Shown here: piece by piece, positions 13,153 through 20,009 of the stretch
Position numbering within the stretch: the stretch's first letter is position 1
How the letters are laid out: each line of letters starts with the position of its first letter
Notes under the pieces: generated by a model
What the model saw: only the letters and a program-made list of their open reading frames with translations
Told to the model about the DNA's origin: nothing
Databases searched by the model: none
Source of the DNA: CAIPVR01 sp049316905
Lineage (GTDB): Bacteria; Actinomycetota; Acidimicrobiia; Acidimicrobiales; Microtrichaceae
Direction of reading: 5' to 3'
Assembly: GCA_049316905.1 (NCBI GenBank)
Contig: JBMOJH010000056.1
Location: 1-21,247 of the forward strand
DNA length: 21,247 nucleotides
Program-made: the position numbers and the translations under genes

Positions 13153-14234
13153 GCCAGCTCGTGGGCGGAGGCGTGGCGCCCGTCGACCGACAACCGCCCA
13201 GCGAGCTCCTCGGCCCGCTCGGCCGCCACCACCAGGATCAGCCGGCCCCGCTGCTCGCCGGCCCGGTGCGCCACCTCGACGTCGTAGACGTTGATGCCGA
13301 GTTCGGTCGCCAGTGTGGTGACCGCTGCGAGCTCGCCGGGCCGGTCCGGGATGGTGACCCGCACCTCGGCGAGCTCCTCCGCCGGCGGGGCGCCCGTGGG
13401 CAGGTTGCGCCGTGCCACCTGCGCGGCGTGCAGGCGGGCGGAGAGCGCCGTCGCGTCACCCCCCGCCACCACGGCCCGCACCCCCGCGAGCTCGGCGAGG
13501 AGGTCGTCGAGCACGTCGAGGATCGCGTCGCGGTTGTCGGCGCAGATGTCGAGCCAGATGCCGGGGTCACCCGCCGCCACCCGCGTCATGTCGCGGAACC
13601 CGCCGGCCGCCAGGCGCAGGACCGCCGCGTGCTCCTCCGAGCGCTCGCTCGCCAGCCCCATGAGGGTGGCTGCGGTCAGGTGCGGCACGTGGCTGACCGT
13701 CGCGACGAGGCGGTCGTGGTCCTCGGGCGTGAGCGTGACCACGTCCGCGCCGAGGCTCCGCACCACGCCGTGCACCATGGCCTGCGCCTCCGGGTCCGTC
13801 GCCGCGGTGGGCGTGAGCACCCAGGTCGCGCCATCGAACAGGTCGGCCCGGGCGCCCTCCGGCCCGAGCGCCTCGGAGCCGGCCATGGGATGGCCGCCCA
13901 CGAAGCAGGGATGATCCACCGCGGCCACCACCGGCGCCTTGACGCTGCCCACGTCGGTCACCACCGCGCCGCGGGCGAGCGCGGCCCGTGCCACGGCGGG
14001 CACCGAGCCCACGGGGACGGCCACGACCACGAGTTCGGCCGCCGGGTCCTCGCCCACCTCGTCGAGCGCACCGACGGCGAGCGCCGCCGCGGCCACGTCG
14101 GCCCGGGTGTCGGTCCCACTGACGTGCCAGCCCGCGGCGCGCAGTGCCAGACCGACCGAGCTGCCGATCAGGCCGGTCCCCGCCACCTGGGCGCGACGGG
14201 GCGCGGGGGCGTCCGCCGGCCGGGTGTCGCTCAC
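13149..14234 (-). CDS. tyrA: Prephenate dehydrogenase with C-terminal ACT domain
   Basis: A 361-residue NAD(P)-dependent enzyme of tyrosine synthesis. It shows the Rossmann motif GTGLIGSS (residues 19-26), VVVAVPVGS, VTDVGSVK, the active-site segment GGHPMAGSE and the ATVSHVPHL segment with its catalytic-region His. The C-terminal ACT domain begins near EVRVTIPDRPGELAAV and spans about the last 75 residues, suggesting feedback control by an amino acid, most likely tyrosine. The GTG at 14234 overlaps the aroH stop as GTGA; homology does not extend into the open frame upstream. It acts directly after chorismate mutase, its immediate upstream neighbour. Arogenate use instead of prephenate cannot be excluded. 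Confidence 0.94.
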   Translation of the reverse strand: MSDTRPADAPAPRRAQVAGTGLIGSSVGLALRAAGWHVSGTDTRADVAAAALAVGALDEVGEDPAAELVVVAVPVGSVPAVARAALARGAVVTDVGSVKAPVVAAVDHPCFVGGHPMAGSEALGPEGARADLFDGATWVLTPTAATDPEAQAMVHGVVRSLGADVVTLTPEDHDRLVATVSHVPHLTAATLMGLASERSEEHAAVLRLAAGGFRDMTRVAAGDPGIWLDICADNRDAILDVLDDLLAELAGVRAVVAGGDATALSARLHAAQVARRNLPTGAPPAEELAEVRVTIPDRPGELAAVTTLATELGINVYDVEVAHRAGEQRGRLILVVAAERAEELAGRLSVDGRHASAHELA

Positions 14235-14599
14235 TCGGGGAGGTCGTCCCGCAACGCCCTCGCCTCCTCCAGGTAGACGTGGCGCAGTTCGGCCCGGGAC
14301 CGCTCGGTGGTCAGGTGCATCAGGACCCGGATGCAACGGGGCATCCCGCCCTCGATGTCGAGCTCACGGGCGCACATGAGGGGCACGTCGCCGAGGCCCA
14401 TGTGGCGGGCCGCCAGCGCGGGGAAGCAGCTGTGCAGGTCGTCCGTGGCGGTGAACACGATCGAGATGAGGTCGTCGTGGTGCACACCGTTGCGCTCCAT
14501 CATCTCCCGGAGCAGCACGGTCACGCGGTCGAGCAGGTGGTCCCGCTCGTCCTCGTCGAGGGTGGTGGCGCCCCGCAGGGCCAGCACGGATCCGGGCAC
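14231..14599 (-). CDS. aroH: Chorismate mutase, AroH (monofunctional trimeric) type
   Basis: A 122-residue enzyme that converts chorismate to prephenate. It is the AroH-class fold, not the helical AroQ class. Residues known to be catalytic in the Bacillus subtilis enzyme (Arg7, Cys75, Glu78, Arg90, Tyr108) align with Arg9 (ALRGATT), Cys76 and Glu79 (MCARELD), Arg91 (RCIRVLMH) and Tyr109 (RHVYLEEA), so all are kept. I chose the GTG at 14599 because it follows a TAACCT box by 8 nt; a second GTG at 14587 is a weaker option. The gene lies 11 bp after rluB and overlaps tyrA by GTGA. With tyrA and aroA it forms a short aromatic block inside a chromosome-segregation operon. Confidence 0.95.
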   Translation of the reverse strand: MPGSVLALRGATTLDEDERDHLLDRVTVLLREMMERNGVHHDDLISIVFTATDDLHSCFPALAARHMGLGDVPLMCARELDIEGGMPRCIRVLMHLTTERSRAELRHVYLEEARALRDDLPE

Positions 14600-14607
14600 G
14601 GGCGCCG

Positions 14608-14613
14608 AGGTTA
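14608..14613 (-). promoter_or_regulatory. -10 box TAACCT for leaderless aroH, containing the rluB stop codon
   Basis: On the minus strand the rluB stop TAA (14613-14611) continues as CCT, giving TAACCT, 8 nt upstream of the aroH GTG. No Shine-Dalgarno lies in between. This would let the aromatic genes be transcribed apart from scpA-scpB-rluB. Confidence 0.5.
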
Positions 14614-15351
14614 GCGGCGCTCCCCCGCGGGACGCGCGGCCCGTTCGAGGGCCCGCACCTCCTCGAGGGTGAGCGGACGCCAGGCGCCGGGCCGGAGGTG
14701 GGGCTCGCGCAGCGGCCCGATCCGGGTGCGGACCAGGCGGATCACGGGGTGCCCGACCGCCTCGCACATCCGGCGGACCTGCCGGTTCCGCCCCTCGTGG
14801 ATGGTGAGGCGCACCAGGTCGGGCGCCACGAGCGACGCCTCGGCCGGCGCGGTGGGCCCGTCCTCGAGGTCCACCCCCTCGCGCAGCCGCCGGAGCGCCC
14901 CGCGCGACGGCCGCCCCTCCACCTGGGCCAGGTACTCCTTGTCCACCCCGAAGCTCGGGTGCGTCAGCCGATGGGTCAGCGTGCCGTCGTTGGTGAGGAG
15001 CAGCAGCCCCTCGGTGTCCAGGTCGAGGCGACCGACGGGGTGCACCCGGGGCTCGTCGGGGACGAGGTCCACCACCGTGGGGCGCCCCTGCGGGTCCGAC
15101 GCCGTGGTCACCACCCCGGCGGGTTTGTTCAGCAGGTAGTGCACCAGGTCGGGTGCCACGCCGATGGGAACGCCGTCGACCTCCACCACCCCGGTGGCGG
15201 TGTCCACCCGGTCACCGAGGCGGGCGACGGCACCGTTCAGCCGCACGCGCCCGTCGTCGATGAGCTCCTCGCACACCCGACGACTCCCGAACCCCGCCCG
15301 GGCGAGCACCTTCTGCAGGCGTTCACCCTCGGTGGGCGCGGCGTCGCTCAC
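14611..15351 (-). CDS. rluB: rRNA pseudouridine synthase, RsuA/RluB family
   Basis: A 246-residue enzyme expected to isomerise a uridine in 23S rRNA; RluB, RsuA and RluE-type sites cannot be told apart by eye, but its place after scpB favours RluB. The N-terminal S4 RNA-binding domain (residues 10-60) reads RLQKVLARAGFGSRR, then the catalytic domain has LLNKPAGVVTT, the GRLDLDTEGLLLLTND motif with catalytic Asp110, and IHEGRNRQVRRM near the end. The GTG at 15351 overlaps the scpB stop as GTGA. The open frame continues upstream but without homology. The stop is TAA, unusual for this window, and forms part of the candidate aroH promoter. Confidence 0.94.
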   Translation of the reverse strand: MSDAAPTEGERLQKVLARAGFGSRRVCEELIDDGRVRLNGAVARLGDRVDTATGVVEVDGVPIGVAPDLVHYLLNKPAGVVTTASDPQGRPTVVDLVPDEPRVHPVGRLDLDTEGLLLLTNDGTLTHRLTHPSFGVDKEYLAQVEGRPSRGALRRLREGVDLEDGPTAPAEASLVAPDLVRLTIHEGRNRQVRRMCEAVGHPVIRLVRTRIGPLREPHLRPGAWRPLTLEEVRALERAARPAGERR

Positions 15352-16091
15352 CCCCCGGCGAGGGGGCCGTCGTCGGCGTCGAGATCGAGCAGTGGGCCGT
15401 CCGCGAGGTCGATGCCCACGATCGGGCCCTCCGACCCCTCGGCCGCCTCGGCCGCCTCCTCGGACACGGGCTCCGGCTCGTCGTCCTCCACCCGGAGACC
15501 ATGCTCGAGCAGCTCCACCACGTCCGCGCCGGGGATGAAGTCGCCGAGCGACGGGAGCTCGTCGACGTCGTTCAGGCCGAGGCGCTCGAGGAACATCGAG
15601 GTGGTCCCGAACAGCGAGGCCTGGCCGGGGCCGGCGTCGCGGCCGACCTCCTCCACGTAGCCCCGCTGCTGGAGCGTGCGCATCACGCCGTCCACGTTCA
15701 CGCCGCGGATGGCCGCCACCTGGGCCCGGCTGATCGGCTGCTTGTAGGCGACGATCGCGAGCGTCTCGAGCGCGGCCGCGCTCAGCCGGGCGCTCTGGCC
15801 GTTGAGGATGAACCGCTCCACCCACGGGGTCTGGTCCTCGTGGGACTGATAGCGCCAGCCACCGGCCACCTTGACCAGCCGGAAGCCACGGCCCTCGGCC
15901 TCGTACTCCGCGGCGAGGCCCTCCAGCAGCTCCTCGACCGCGGCCTCACCGAGCTCCACGAGCTGGCCCAGCACCGCGGGGTCGGCCGGGGTGTCGGCGA
16001 CCATGATCATCGCCTCGAGCGCCCGTCGGGCCTCCTCCACGAGTGCGACCGCCGGTTCCTCGGTGGCGTCGGACTCAGCCGTCGTAGACAT
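15348..16091 (-). CDS. scpB: Segregation and condensation protein B
   Basis: A 247-residue protein, the partner of ScpA and SMC in the bacterial condensin complex. Two winged-helix domains are evident: residues about 18-95 (LEAMIMVADTPADPAVL to GGWRYQ) and about 100-180 (LSAAALETLAIVAYKQPISRAQVAAIRGVNVDGVMRTL in short segments, then a FGTTSMFLERLGL end). The C-terminal 60 residues are acidic (runs of Glu and Asp), as in other actinobacterial ScpB proteins. The ATG at 16091 overlaps the scpA 3' end by 17 bases, the tightest coupling in the window apart from the four-base overlaps. Confidence 0.96.
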   Translation of the reverse strand: MSTTAESDATEEPAVALVEEARRALEAMIMVADTPADPAVLGQLVELGEAAVEELLEGLAAEYEAEGRGFRLVKVAGGWRYQSHEDQTPWVERFILNGQSARLSAAALETLAIVAYKQPISRAQVAAIRGVNVDGVMRTLQQRGYVEEVGRDAGPGQASLFGTTSMFLERLGLNDVDELPSLGDFIPGADVVELLEHGLRVEDDEPEPVSEEAAEAAEGSEGPIVGIDLADGPLLDLDADDGPLAGG

Positions 16092-16854
16092 CGATCGCCT
16101 CCAGCGTCTCGGCCCCGACCGACTCCGAGCCCAGCCAGACGACCTCGATGTCGCCGAAGGTGCGGGGCTGGCGCAGGTCGACGAGGCCCTGCTTGAACAG
16201 TTCGAGGACGGCGAGGAACCGCACCACCACCTCGAGGCGCTCCACGAGCGACGACGTCAGCTCCCGGAACGACAGCCGACCGCTGCGGGGCAGCTCGACG
16301 CACAGCTCGGCCACGGCGTCGATCACGCTCGCCCGGATCGGGGCCACGTGGAAGAGGTCGATGGTGGGCACCGGACGCGGGGTGGCCGCCCGCAGGAACG
16401 CGGCGCGCACCTGCTCCGGCGTGACCCCCTCGAGCAGGTCCGGCGTGAGCTCCACGAAGCGGTCGTCGGGGCCGGCGAGCCGGGGCACCGACCTCGCCGC
16501 GGCAGCGTGCAGGCGGGCCAGGCTGACCGCAGCGTCCTTGAAGGTCTTGCACTCCAGCAGCCGGGCGAGGAGCAGGTCGCGCTCCTCCCAGAGCGAGAGG
16601 TCCTCGTCGACGTCGATGTCGTCGTCACCGGGCAGCAGCCGGCGGGCCTTCAGCTCCACCAGCGTTGCGGCGATGAGGAGGAACTCGGTGGCCACCTCGA
16701 GGTCGAGGTGCTCCATGCGGGACAGCTCGCCCAGGTAGGCGTCGACGATCGAGGAGAGCGACACCTCGTACAGGTCCACCTGCTCGCGGAGGATCAGGTG
16801 GAGCAGGAGGTCGAAGGGACCCTCGTACACCGGGGTCTGCACGGCGAACGGCAT
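16075..16854 (-). CDS. scpA: Segregation and condensation protein A (kleisin)
   Basis: A 259-residue kleisin that bridges the SMC heads and recruits ScpB for chromosome condensation. The N-terminal part has the hallmark YEGPFDLLLHLI, followed by EQVDLYEVSLSSIVDAYL and the ATEFLLIAATLVELKARRLLP helix (shown in pieces). The C-terminal winged-helix part ends with VRFLAVLELFKQGLVDLRQ and a short tail. The ATG at 16854 gives the MPFAVQTPVYEGPFD start common to the family and lies 6 nt after a TACCAT box. It is the first gene of an eight-gene operon and divergent from trpS, 88 bp away. Confidence 0.96.
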   Translation of the reverse strand: MPFAVQTPVYEGPFDLLLHLILREQVDLYEVSLSSIVDAYLGELSRMEHLDLEVATEFLLIAATLVELKARRLLPGDDDIDVDEDLSLWEERDLLLARLLECKTFKDAAVSLARLHAAAARSVPRLAGPDDRFVELTPDLLEGVTPEQVRAAFLRAATPRPVPTIDLFHVAPIRASVIDAVAELCVELPRSGRLSFRELTSSLVERLEVVVRFLAVLELFKQGLVDLRQPRTFGDIEVVWLGSESVGAETLEAIDVYDG

Positions 16855-16860
16855 GCGCAG

Positions 16861-16866
16861 ATGGTA
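16861..16866 (-). promoter_or_regulatory. -10 box TACCAT for the scpA operon
   Basis: TACCAT on the minus strand, 6 nt upstream of the scpA ATG, giving a leaderless or near-leaderless mRNA. A GACTTG about 17 nt further upstream is a possible weak -35. The same hexamer serves the divergent trpS gene. Confidence 0.65.
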
Positions 16867-16928
16867 CCCGCGACGGGCCGGGCCAAGTCACACGCGTGAA
16901 ATTTCGGGGTGCGCCCCACTCCCGGCCC

Positions 16929-16934
16929 TACCAT
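16929..16934 (+). promoter_or_regulatory. -10 box TACCAT for leaderless trpS
   Basis: TACCAT lies 8 nt before the trpS ATG at 16943, whose position is fixed by the conserved MPRVFSGIQPTG start. There is no Shine-Dalgarno in the gap. This is the firmest leaderless case in the window. Confidence 0.7.
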
Positions 16935-16942
16935 CGGCCGCC

Positions 16943-17926
16943 ATGCCCCGCGTCTTCTCCGGCATCCAACCCACCGGCGAGCTCCATCTCGGCAACCTCC
17001 TCGGCGCGGTGCGCAACTGGGTGGAGGACCAGCACCGCGCCGACAGCTTCTACTGCGTGGTCGACCTCCACGCCCTCACGGTGCCCAAGGCGCCCGGCGA
17101 GGTGGCCGAGCGCACGCTCGAACTCGCGCAGGTGCTCCTGGCCTGCGGGCTCGACCCCGAGGTGTGCACGCTCTTCGTGCAGTCCCACGTGCGGGCCCAC
17201 GCGGAGCTGGCCTGGTTGCTCCAGTGCATCGCCTCGGTGGGCGAGCTGCGCCGGATGACCCAGTTCAAGGACAAGTCGTCCCGCAACGAGTTCATCTCGG
17301 CGGGGCTGCTCACCTACCCGGTCCTCCAGGCCGCCGACATCCTCCTGTACGACACCGACGAGGTGCCGGTGGGCGACGACCAGCGCCAGCACCTCGAGCT
17401 GACCCGCGACGTTGCCGAGCGCTTCAACTCCCGGTACGGCGAGACGTTCGTCCTCCCCCGCGCCACCATCCCGCGGGCGGGCGCCCGGGTGATGGACCTG
17501 CAGGAGCCCACCGACAAGATGTCGAAGTCCGCCGCGTCCGACGCGGGCACGGTGTACCTCACCGAGGACCTCGCCTCGGTCGCGAAGAAGTTCAAGCGGG
17601 CGGTGACCGACTCCGACGGCGAGGTCCGCTACGACCCCGAGGCGAAGCCCGGCGTGTCCAACCTGCTGTCGATCCTGGCGGCGGCCACCGGCCGCACCCC
17701 GGAGGACGTGGCCGCGGCGTACACCCAGTACGGCCCGCTCAAGGCCGACACCGCCGAGGCGGTCGTCGAGCTGCTGCGGCCGATCCAGGCCCGGGTGGCC
17801 GAGCTCCGGGCCCACCCCGGGGAGACCGCTGCGCTGCTCGCCACCGGGGCCGACAAGGCCGAGGCCGTCGCGGAGCAGGTGCTCTCCCGGGCGACCGCCG
17901 CGATCGGGCTCCTCCCCCGCGGCTGA
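16943..17926 (+). CDS. trpS: Tryptophanyl-tRNA synthetase
   Basis: A 327-residue class I aminoacyl-tRNA synthetase that charges tRNA-Trp. The HIGH-type motif is HLGN (residues 15-18, in FSGIQPTGELHLGN) and the second signature is KMSKS (192-196). Other landmarks are MTQFKDK, the tryptophan-site segment YPVLQAADILLY, and VGDDQRQHLELTRD. Length fits the short bacterial TrpRS type. The start is fixed by the conserved N-terminus and the TACCAT box 8 nt upstream. It stands alone on the plus strand between the pyrG group and the scpA operon and converges on the HD gene with a 13-bp gap. Confidence 0.97.
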   Translation: MPRVFSGIQPTGELHLGNLLGAVRNWVEDQHRADSFYCVVDLHALTVPKAPGEVAERTLELAQVLLACGLDPEVCTLFVQSHVRAHAELAWLLQCIASVGELRRMTQFKDKSSRNEFISAGLLTYPVLQAADILLYDTDEVPVGDDQRQHLELTRDVAERFNSRYGETFVLPRATIPRAGARVMDLQEPTDKMSKSAASDAGTVYLTEDLASVAKKFKRAVTDSDGEVRYDPEAKPGVSNLLSILAAATGRTPEDVAAAYTQYGPLKADTAEAVVELLRPIQARVAELRAHPGETAALLATGADKAEAVAEQVLSRATAAIGLLPRG

Positions 17927-17939
17927 GTCGCCACCGCGG
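17917..17939. terminator. Weak inverted repeat between convergent trpS and HD gene
   Basis: CCGCGG at 17917-17922 and again at 17934-17939 can pair across an 11-base loop that includes the trpS stop. It lies in the 13-bp convergent junction and could end transcription from both sides. CCGCGG is self-complementary and common in GC-rich DNA, so confidence is low. Confidence 0.25.
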
Positions 17940-18497
17940 TCAGAGCCGGCCGTCGTCGGCGTCCGCGAGCAGGCGGCCGGCCTCCCGCGGCACCGTCCAG
18001 TCCTCCTCGGGCAGGTGGTGCTCCGCCGCCCACGCCACCACCCGGGGGTCCGAGCCGCCCACGGCGAGCAGGTCCGCACCCAGGCGCTCGTACTGCAGGT
18101 AGAGGCCGACGCGGCGGGTGAAGCCCCGGGTCTCGGCCCAGTGCTCGGCCATGTCGTGGCCGCCGACCCAGCCCGACAGCGTCGCCACCACCCGGCCGTA
18201 GGTGCCGAGGCCGGCGACCGCCTTGCCCACGTCGTGGGTGAGGGCCGCGGTCACGATCCACCGGGCCTCCTCGTCGCCGTCGGCCATCCCGAGCCGGTCG
18301 AGGTGGGCGACCACCCCGCGGGCCACTCCGAGTGAGTGCAGCCGGTCGTTGGCCGTCATGGCCGCGAACGCCTTCGCCTCCGCCGGCGAGAGCCGGGCCG
18401 CGGCCCAGGCCTCGTCCTCGGCCGTGGTGCCGGCCGGGAGCAACGAGCGGGCGAACCGGCGGGCCCGGTGCGCGGGGCGCAGGCGGCGGCCGCTCAC
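17940..18497 (-). CDS. HD-domain protein, putative metal-dependent phosphohydrolase
   Basis: A 185-residue protein of the HD superfamily, whose members hydrolyse nucleotides or phosphate esters using bound metal. Metal-ligand candidates are His54 (RLHSLGVA), His88-Asp89 (ALTHDVGK), His160-His161 (WAAEHHLP) and an Asp in the C-terminal LLADADDG. This is the His...His-Asp...His...Asp order of the fold. The first 50 residues are basic and Ala-rich. The GTG at 18497 overlaps the xerD stop as GTGA, so the protein is made in step with XerD. I do not recognise a specific family with known substrate; nucleotide housekeeping would fit the pyrG/NUDIX neighbours, but this is inference. Confidence 0.82.
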   Translation of the reverse strand: MSGRRLRPAHRARRFARSLLPAGTTAEDEAWAAARLSPAEAKAFAAMTANDRLHSLGVARGVVAHLDRLGMADGDEEARWIVTAALTHDVGKAVAGLGTYGRVVATLSGWVGGHDMAEHWAETRGFTRRVGLYLQYERLGADLLAVGGSDPRVVAWAAEHHLPEEDWTVPREAGRLLADADDGRL

Positions 18498-19465
18498 GGC
18501 GACGGCACCGTCCCGGCGTGCGCCGCTCGGGGATGCGCGGCGCGGTACGCCTCGAACAGCCGGTCGGTGGCCACCCGGGTGTAGATCTGCGTGGTCGACA
18601 CGCTGGCGTGGCCGAGCAGCTCCTGCACGGTGCGGATGTCGGCGCCGTGGTCCAGCAGGTGGGTGGCGCACGAGTGCCGCAGCACGTGCGGGCTCCAGGG
18701 AGTGGGGTCCATGCCCGCGGCGCGGGCGCGGCGCCGGATGACCTCCCACGCGGCCTGACGGCGCAGCCGGCGGCCCCGGGAGCCGAGGAACACCGCGTCG
18801 GCGTCGTCACGGGCCACGCCCCGGGCGGGCAGCAGCCGGGGCCGGCCGTCGTCGAGGTACCGGGCGAGGGCGGCGGCGGCCGGGCGGCCGACCGGGACGA
18901 TGCGCTCCTTCGAGCGCTTGCCGAGCACCCGCACGAGGAAGGCATCGAGGTCGAGGTCGCCGAACCCGAGGCCGCAGGCCTCCGACACCCGCATGCCGGT
19001 GCTGTAGAGGAGCTCGAGCAGCGCGGCGTCCCGCAGGTCCACCGGCGCGCCGTCGGCCGCGGCCGCGTCGGTGGTGTCGAGCAGGCGGAGCACCTCCTCC
19101 TCCGACAGGGCGCGCGGCAGGGCCGAGGGCCGGCGCGGGGCCTCCACCTCCGTGGTCGGGTCACCGGGGGCGAGTCCCTCGGCGGCCATCCAGCGGTGAA
19201 GGGAGCGGACCGTCACCACCGTGCGCGCCACGGACGCCGCTGCGAGGCCCTCGCCCCGCAGCCCGGCCACGAAGTCGTCCACGTCGGCCGGCGTGGCCTG
19301 CGGAACGGAGTGGCCGCGCTCCGCGAGGAAGGCGACCCAGCGACGCAGGTCGCGGCGGTAGGCGTCGACGGTGAGCCGCGCCCGGCCCCGCTCCACCACC
19401 AGGTGGGTCAGGAACGCCTCGGCCTCCGGGGGCAGCGCCACCTCCGGCACCGCGGTGCGCACCAC
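18494..19465 (-). CDS. xerD: Tyrosine recombinase XerD
   Basis: A 323-residue tyrosine site-specific recombinase, expected to resolve chromosome dimers at dif with a XerC partner encoded elsewhere. The N-terminal SAM-like domain (about 15-105) is followed by the catalytic domain. Visible catalytic residues are Arg159 (STGMRVSE), Lys183 (LGKRSKERIVP), His260 and Arg263 (SPHVLRHSCATH), His286 (LLGHASVS) and the nucleophile Tyr295 (TTQIYTRV). It is complete and matches the housekeeping Xer type rather than phage integrases, in keeping with the pyrG-NUDIX-xerD order also found in mycobacteria. GTG at 19465 is the start, directly followed by a second GTG; the gap to the NUDIX stop is 4 bp. It overlaps the HD gene by GTGA. 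Confidence 0.93.
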   Translation of the reverse strand: MVRTAVPEVALPPEAEAFLTHLVVERGRARLTVDAYRRDLRRWVAFLAERGHSVPQATPADVDDFVAGLRGEGLAAASVARTVVTVRSLHRWMAAEGLAPGDPTTEVEAPRRPSALPRALSEEEVLRLLDTTDAAAADGAPVDLRDAALLELLYSTGMRVSEACGLGFGDLDLDAFLVRVLGKRSKERIVPVGRPAAAALARYLDDGRPRLLPARGVARDDADAVFLGSRGRRLRRQAAWEVIRRRARAAGMDPTPWSPHVLRHSCATHLLDHGADIRTVQELLGHASVSTTQIYTRVATDRLFEAYRAAHPRAAHAGTVPSP

Positions 19466-19469
19466 CGGG

Positions 19470-20009
19470 TCAGCCCCAGGCGGCGAGCGCGAACGTCAGG
19501 CCGATCACGGTCTTGCCGTCGGTGACCTCGCCCGCGGCGATCCGCTCCGGCGCCTCGACCAGCGGGAACCGGACCACCTCGAGGTGCTCCTCCTCCACGC
19601 CCTGACGGTCCATCGGCGCCGTCGAGAGGTCGGTACCGAGGTACACCAGGCTCTCCTCGTCGCAGAAGCCGACGGAGTTGTGGAACGTGGCCAACAGGCG
19701 CAGCTCCCCGGCGGCGAGGCCGACCTCCTCCGCGAGCTCGCGGGCCGCGGTGACCTCGGGGGGCTCGCCGGCCACGTCACGCTTGCCGGCGGGGATCTCG
19801 AGCAGCATCCGGTCGAGCGGCGCCCGGTACTGGCGGATGAGCACGACGTTCCCGTCGGCGTCCACCGGCACCACCGCCACCGCCCCGGGGTGGCGCACCA
19901 CGTCGCGCTCGAAGCGCGTGCCGTCAGGGGCCTCGAAGCTGGAGCGGTACAGCGAGATGACGTGGCCGCCGTGCAGCAGCTCGTCGCCGAGGTGGCGGAA
20001 GCCGGTCAC
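19470..20009 (-). CDS. NUDIX hydrolase, ADP-ribose pyrophosphatase type
   Basis: A 179-residue NUDIX protein, probably cleaving ADP-ribose to AMP and ribose-5-phosphate. After an N-terminal beta domain (about 1-40), the Nudix box follows EIPAGKRDVAGE and runs to RELAEEVGL (about residues 75-98), with the metal-binding REL-AEE residues intact. The spacing between the first Gly and Glu is one residue longer than the textbook GX5E; to my recollection the M. tuberculosis neighbour of pyrG (Rv1700) has the same spacing. The downstream SVGFCDEES and EEEHLEVVRFP segments fit the ADPRase subgroup. GTG at 20009 overlaps the pyrG stop as GTGA. Gene context equals Rv1699-Rv1700-Rv1701 of mycobacteria. 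Confidence 0.92.
   Translation of the reverse strand: MTGFRHLGDELLHGGHVISLYRSSFEAPDGTRFERDVVRHPGAVAVVPVDADGNVVLIRQYRAPLDRMLLEIPAGKRDVAGEPPEVTAARELAEEVGLAAGELRLLATFHNSVGFCDEESLVYLGTDLSTAPMDRQGVEEEHLEVVRFPLVEAPERIAAGEVTDGKTVIGLTFALAAWG

Noticed and set aside
11743..13287. 514-residue plus-strand frame antisense to aroA
   Set aside because: Shadow of EPSP synthase; no start signal or domain.
18494..19465. XerD as integrase of a mobile element
   Set aside because: Housekeeping Xer-type sequence in conserved order with pyrG and NUDIX; no attachment sites or cargo next to it.
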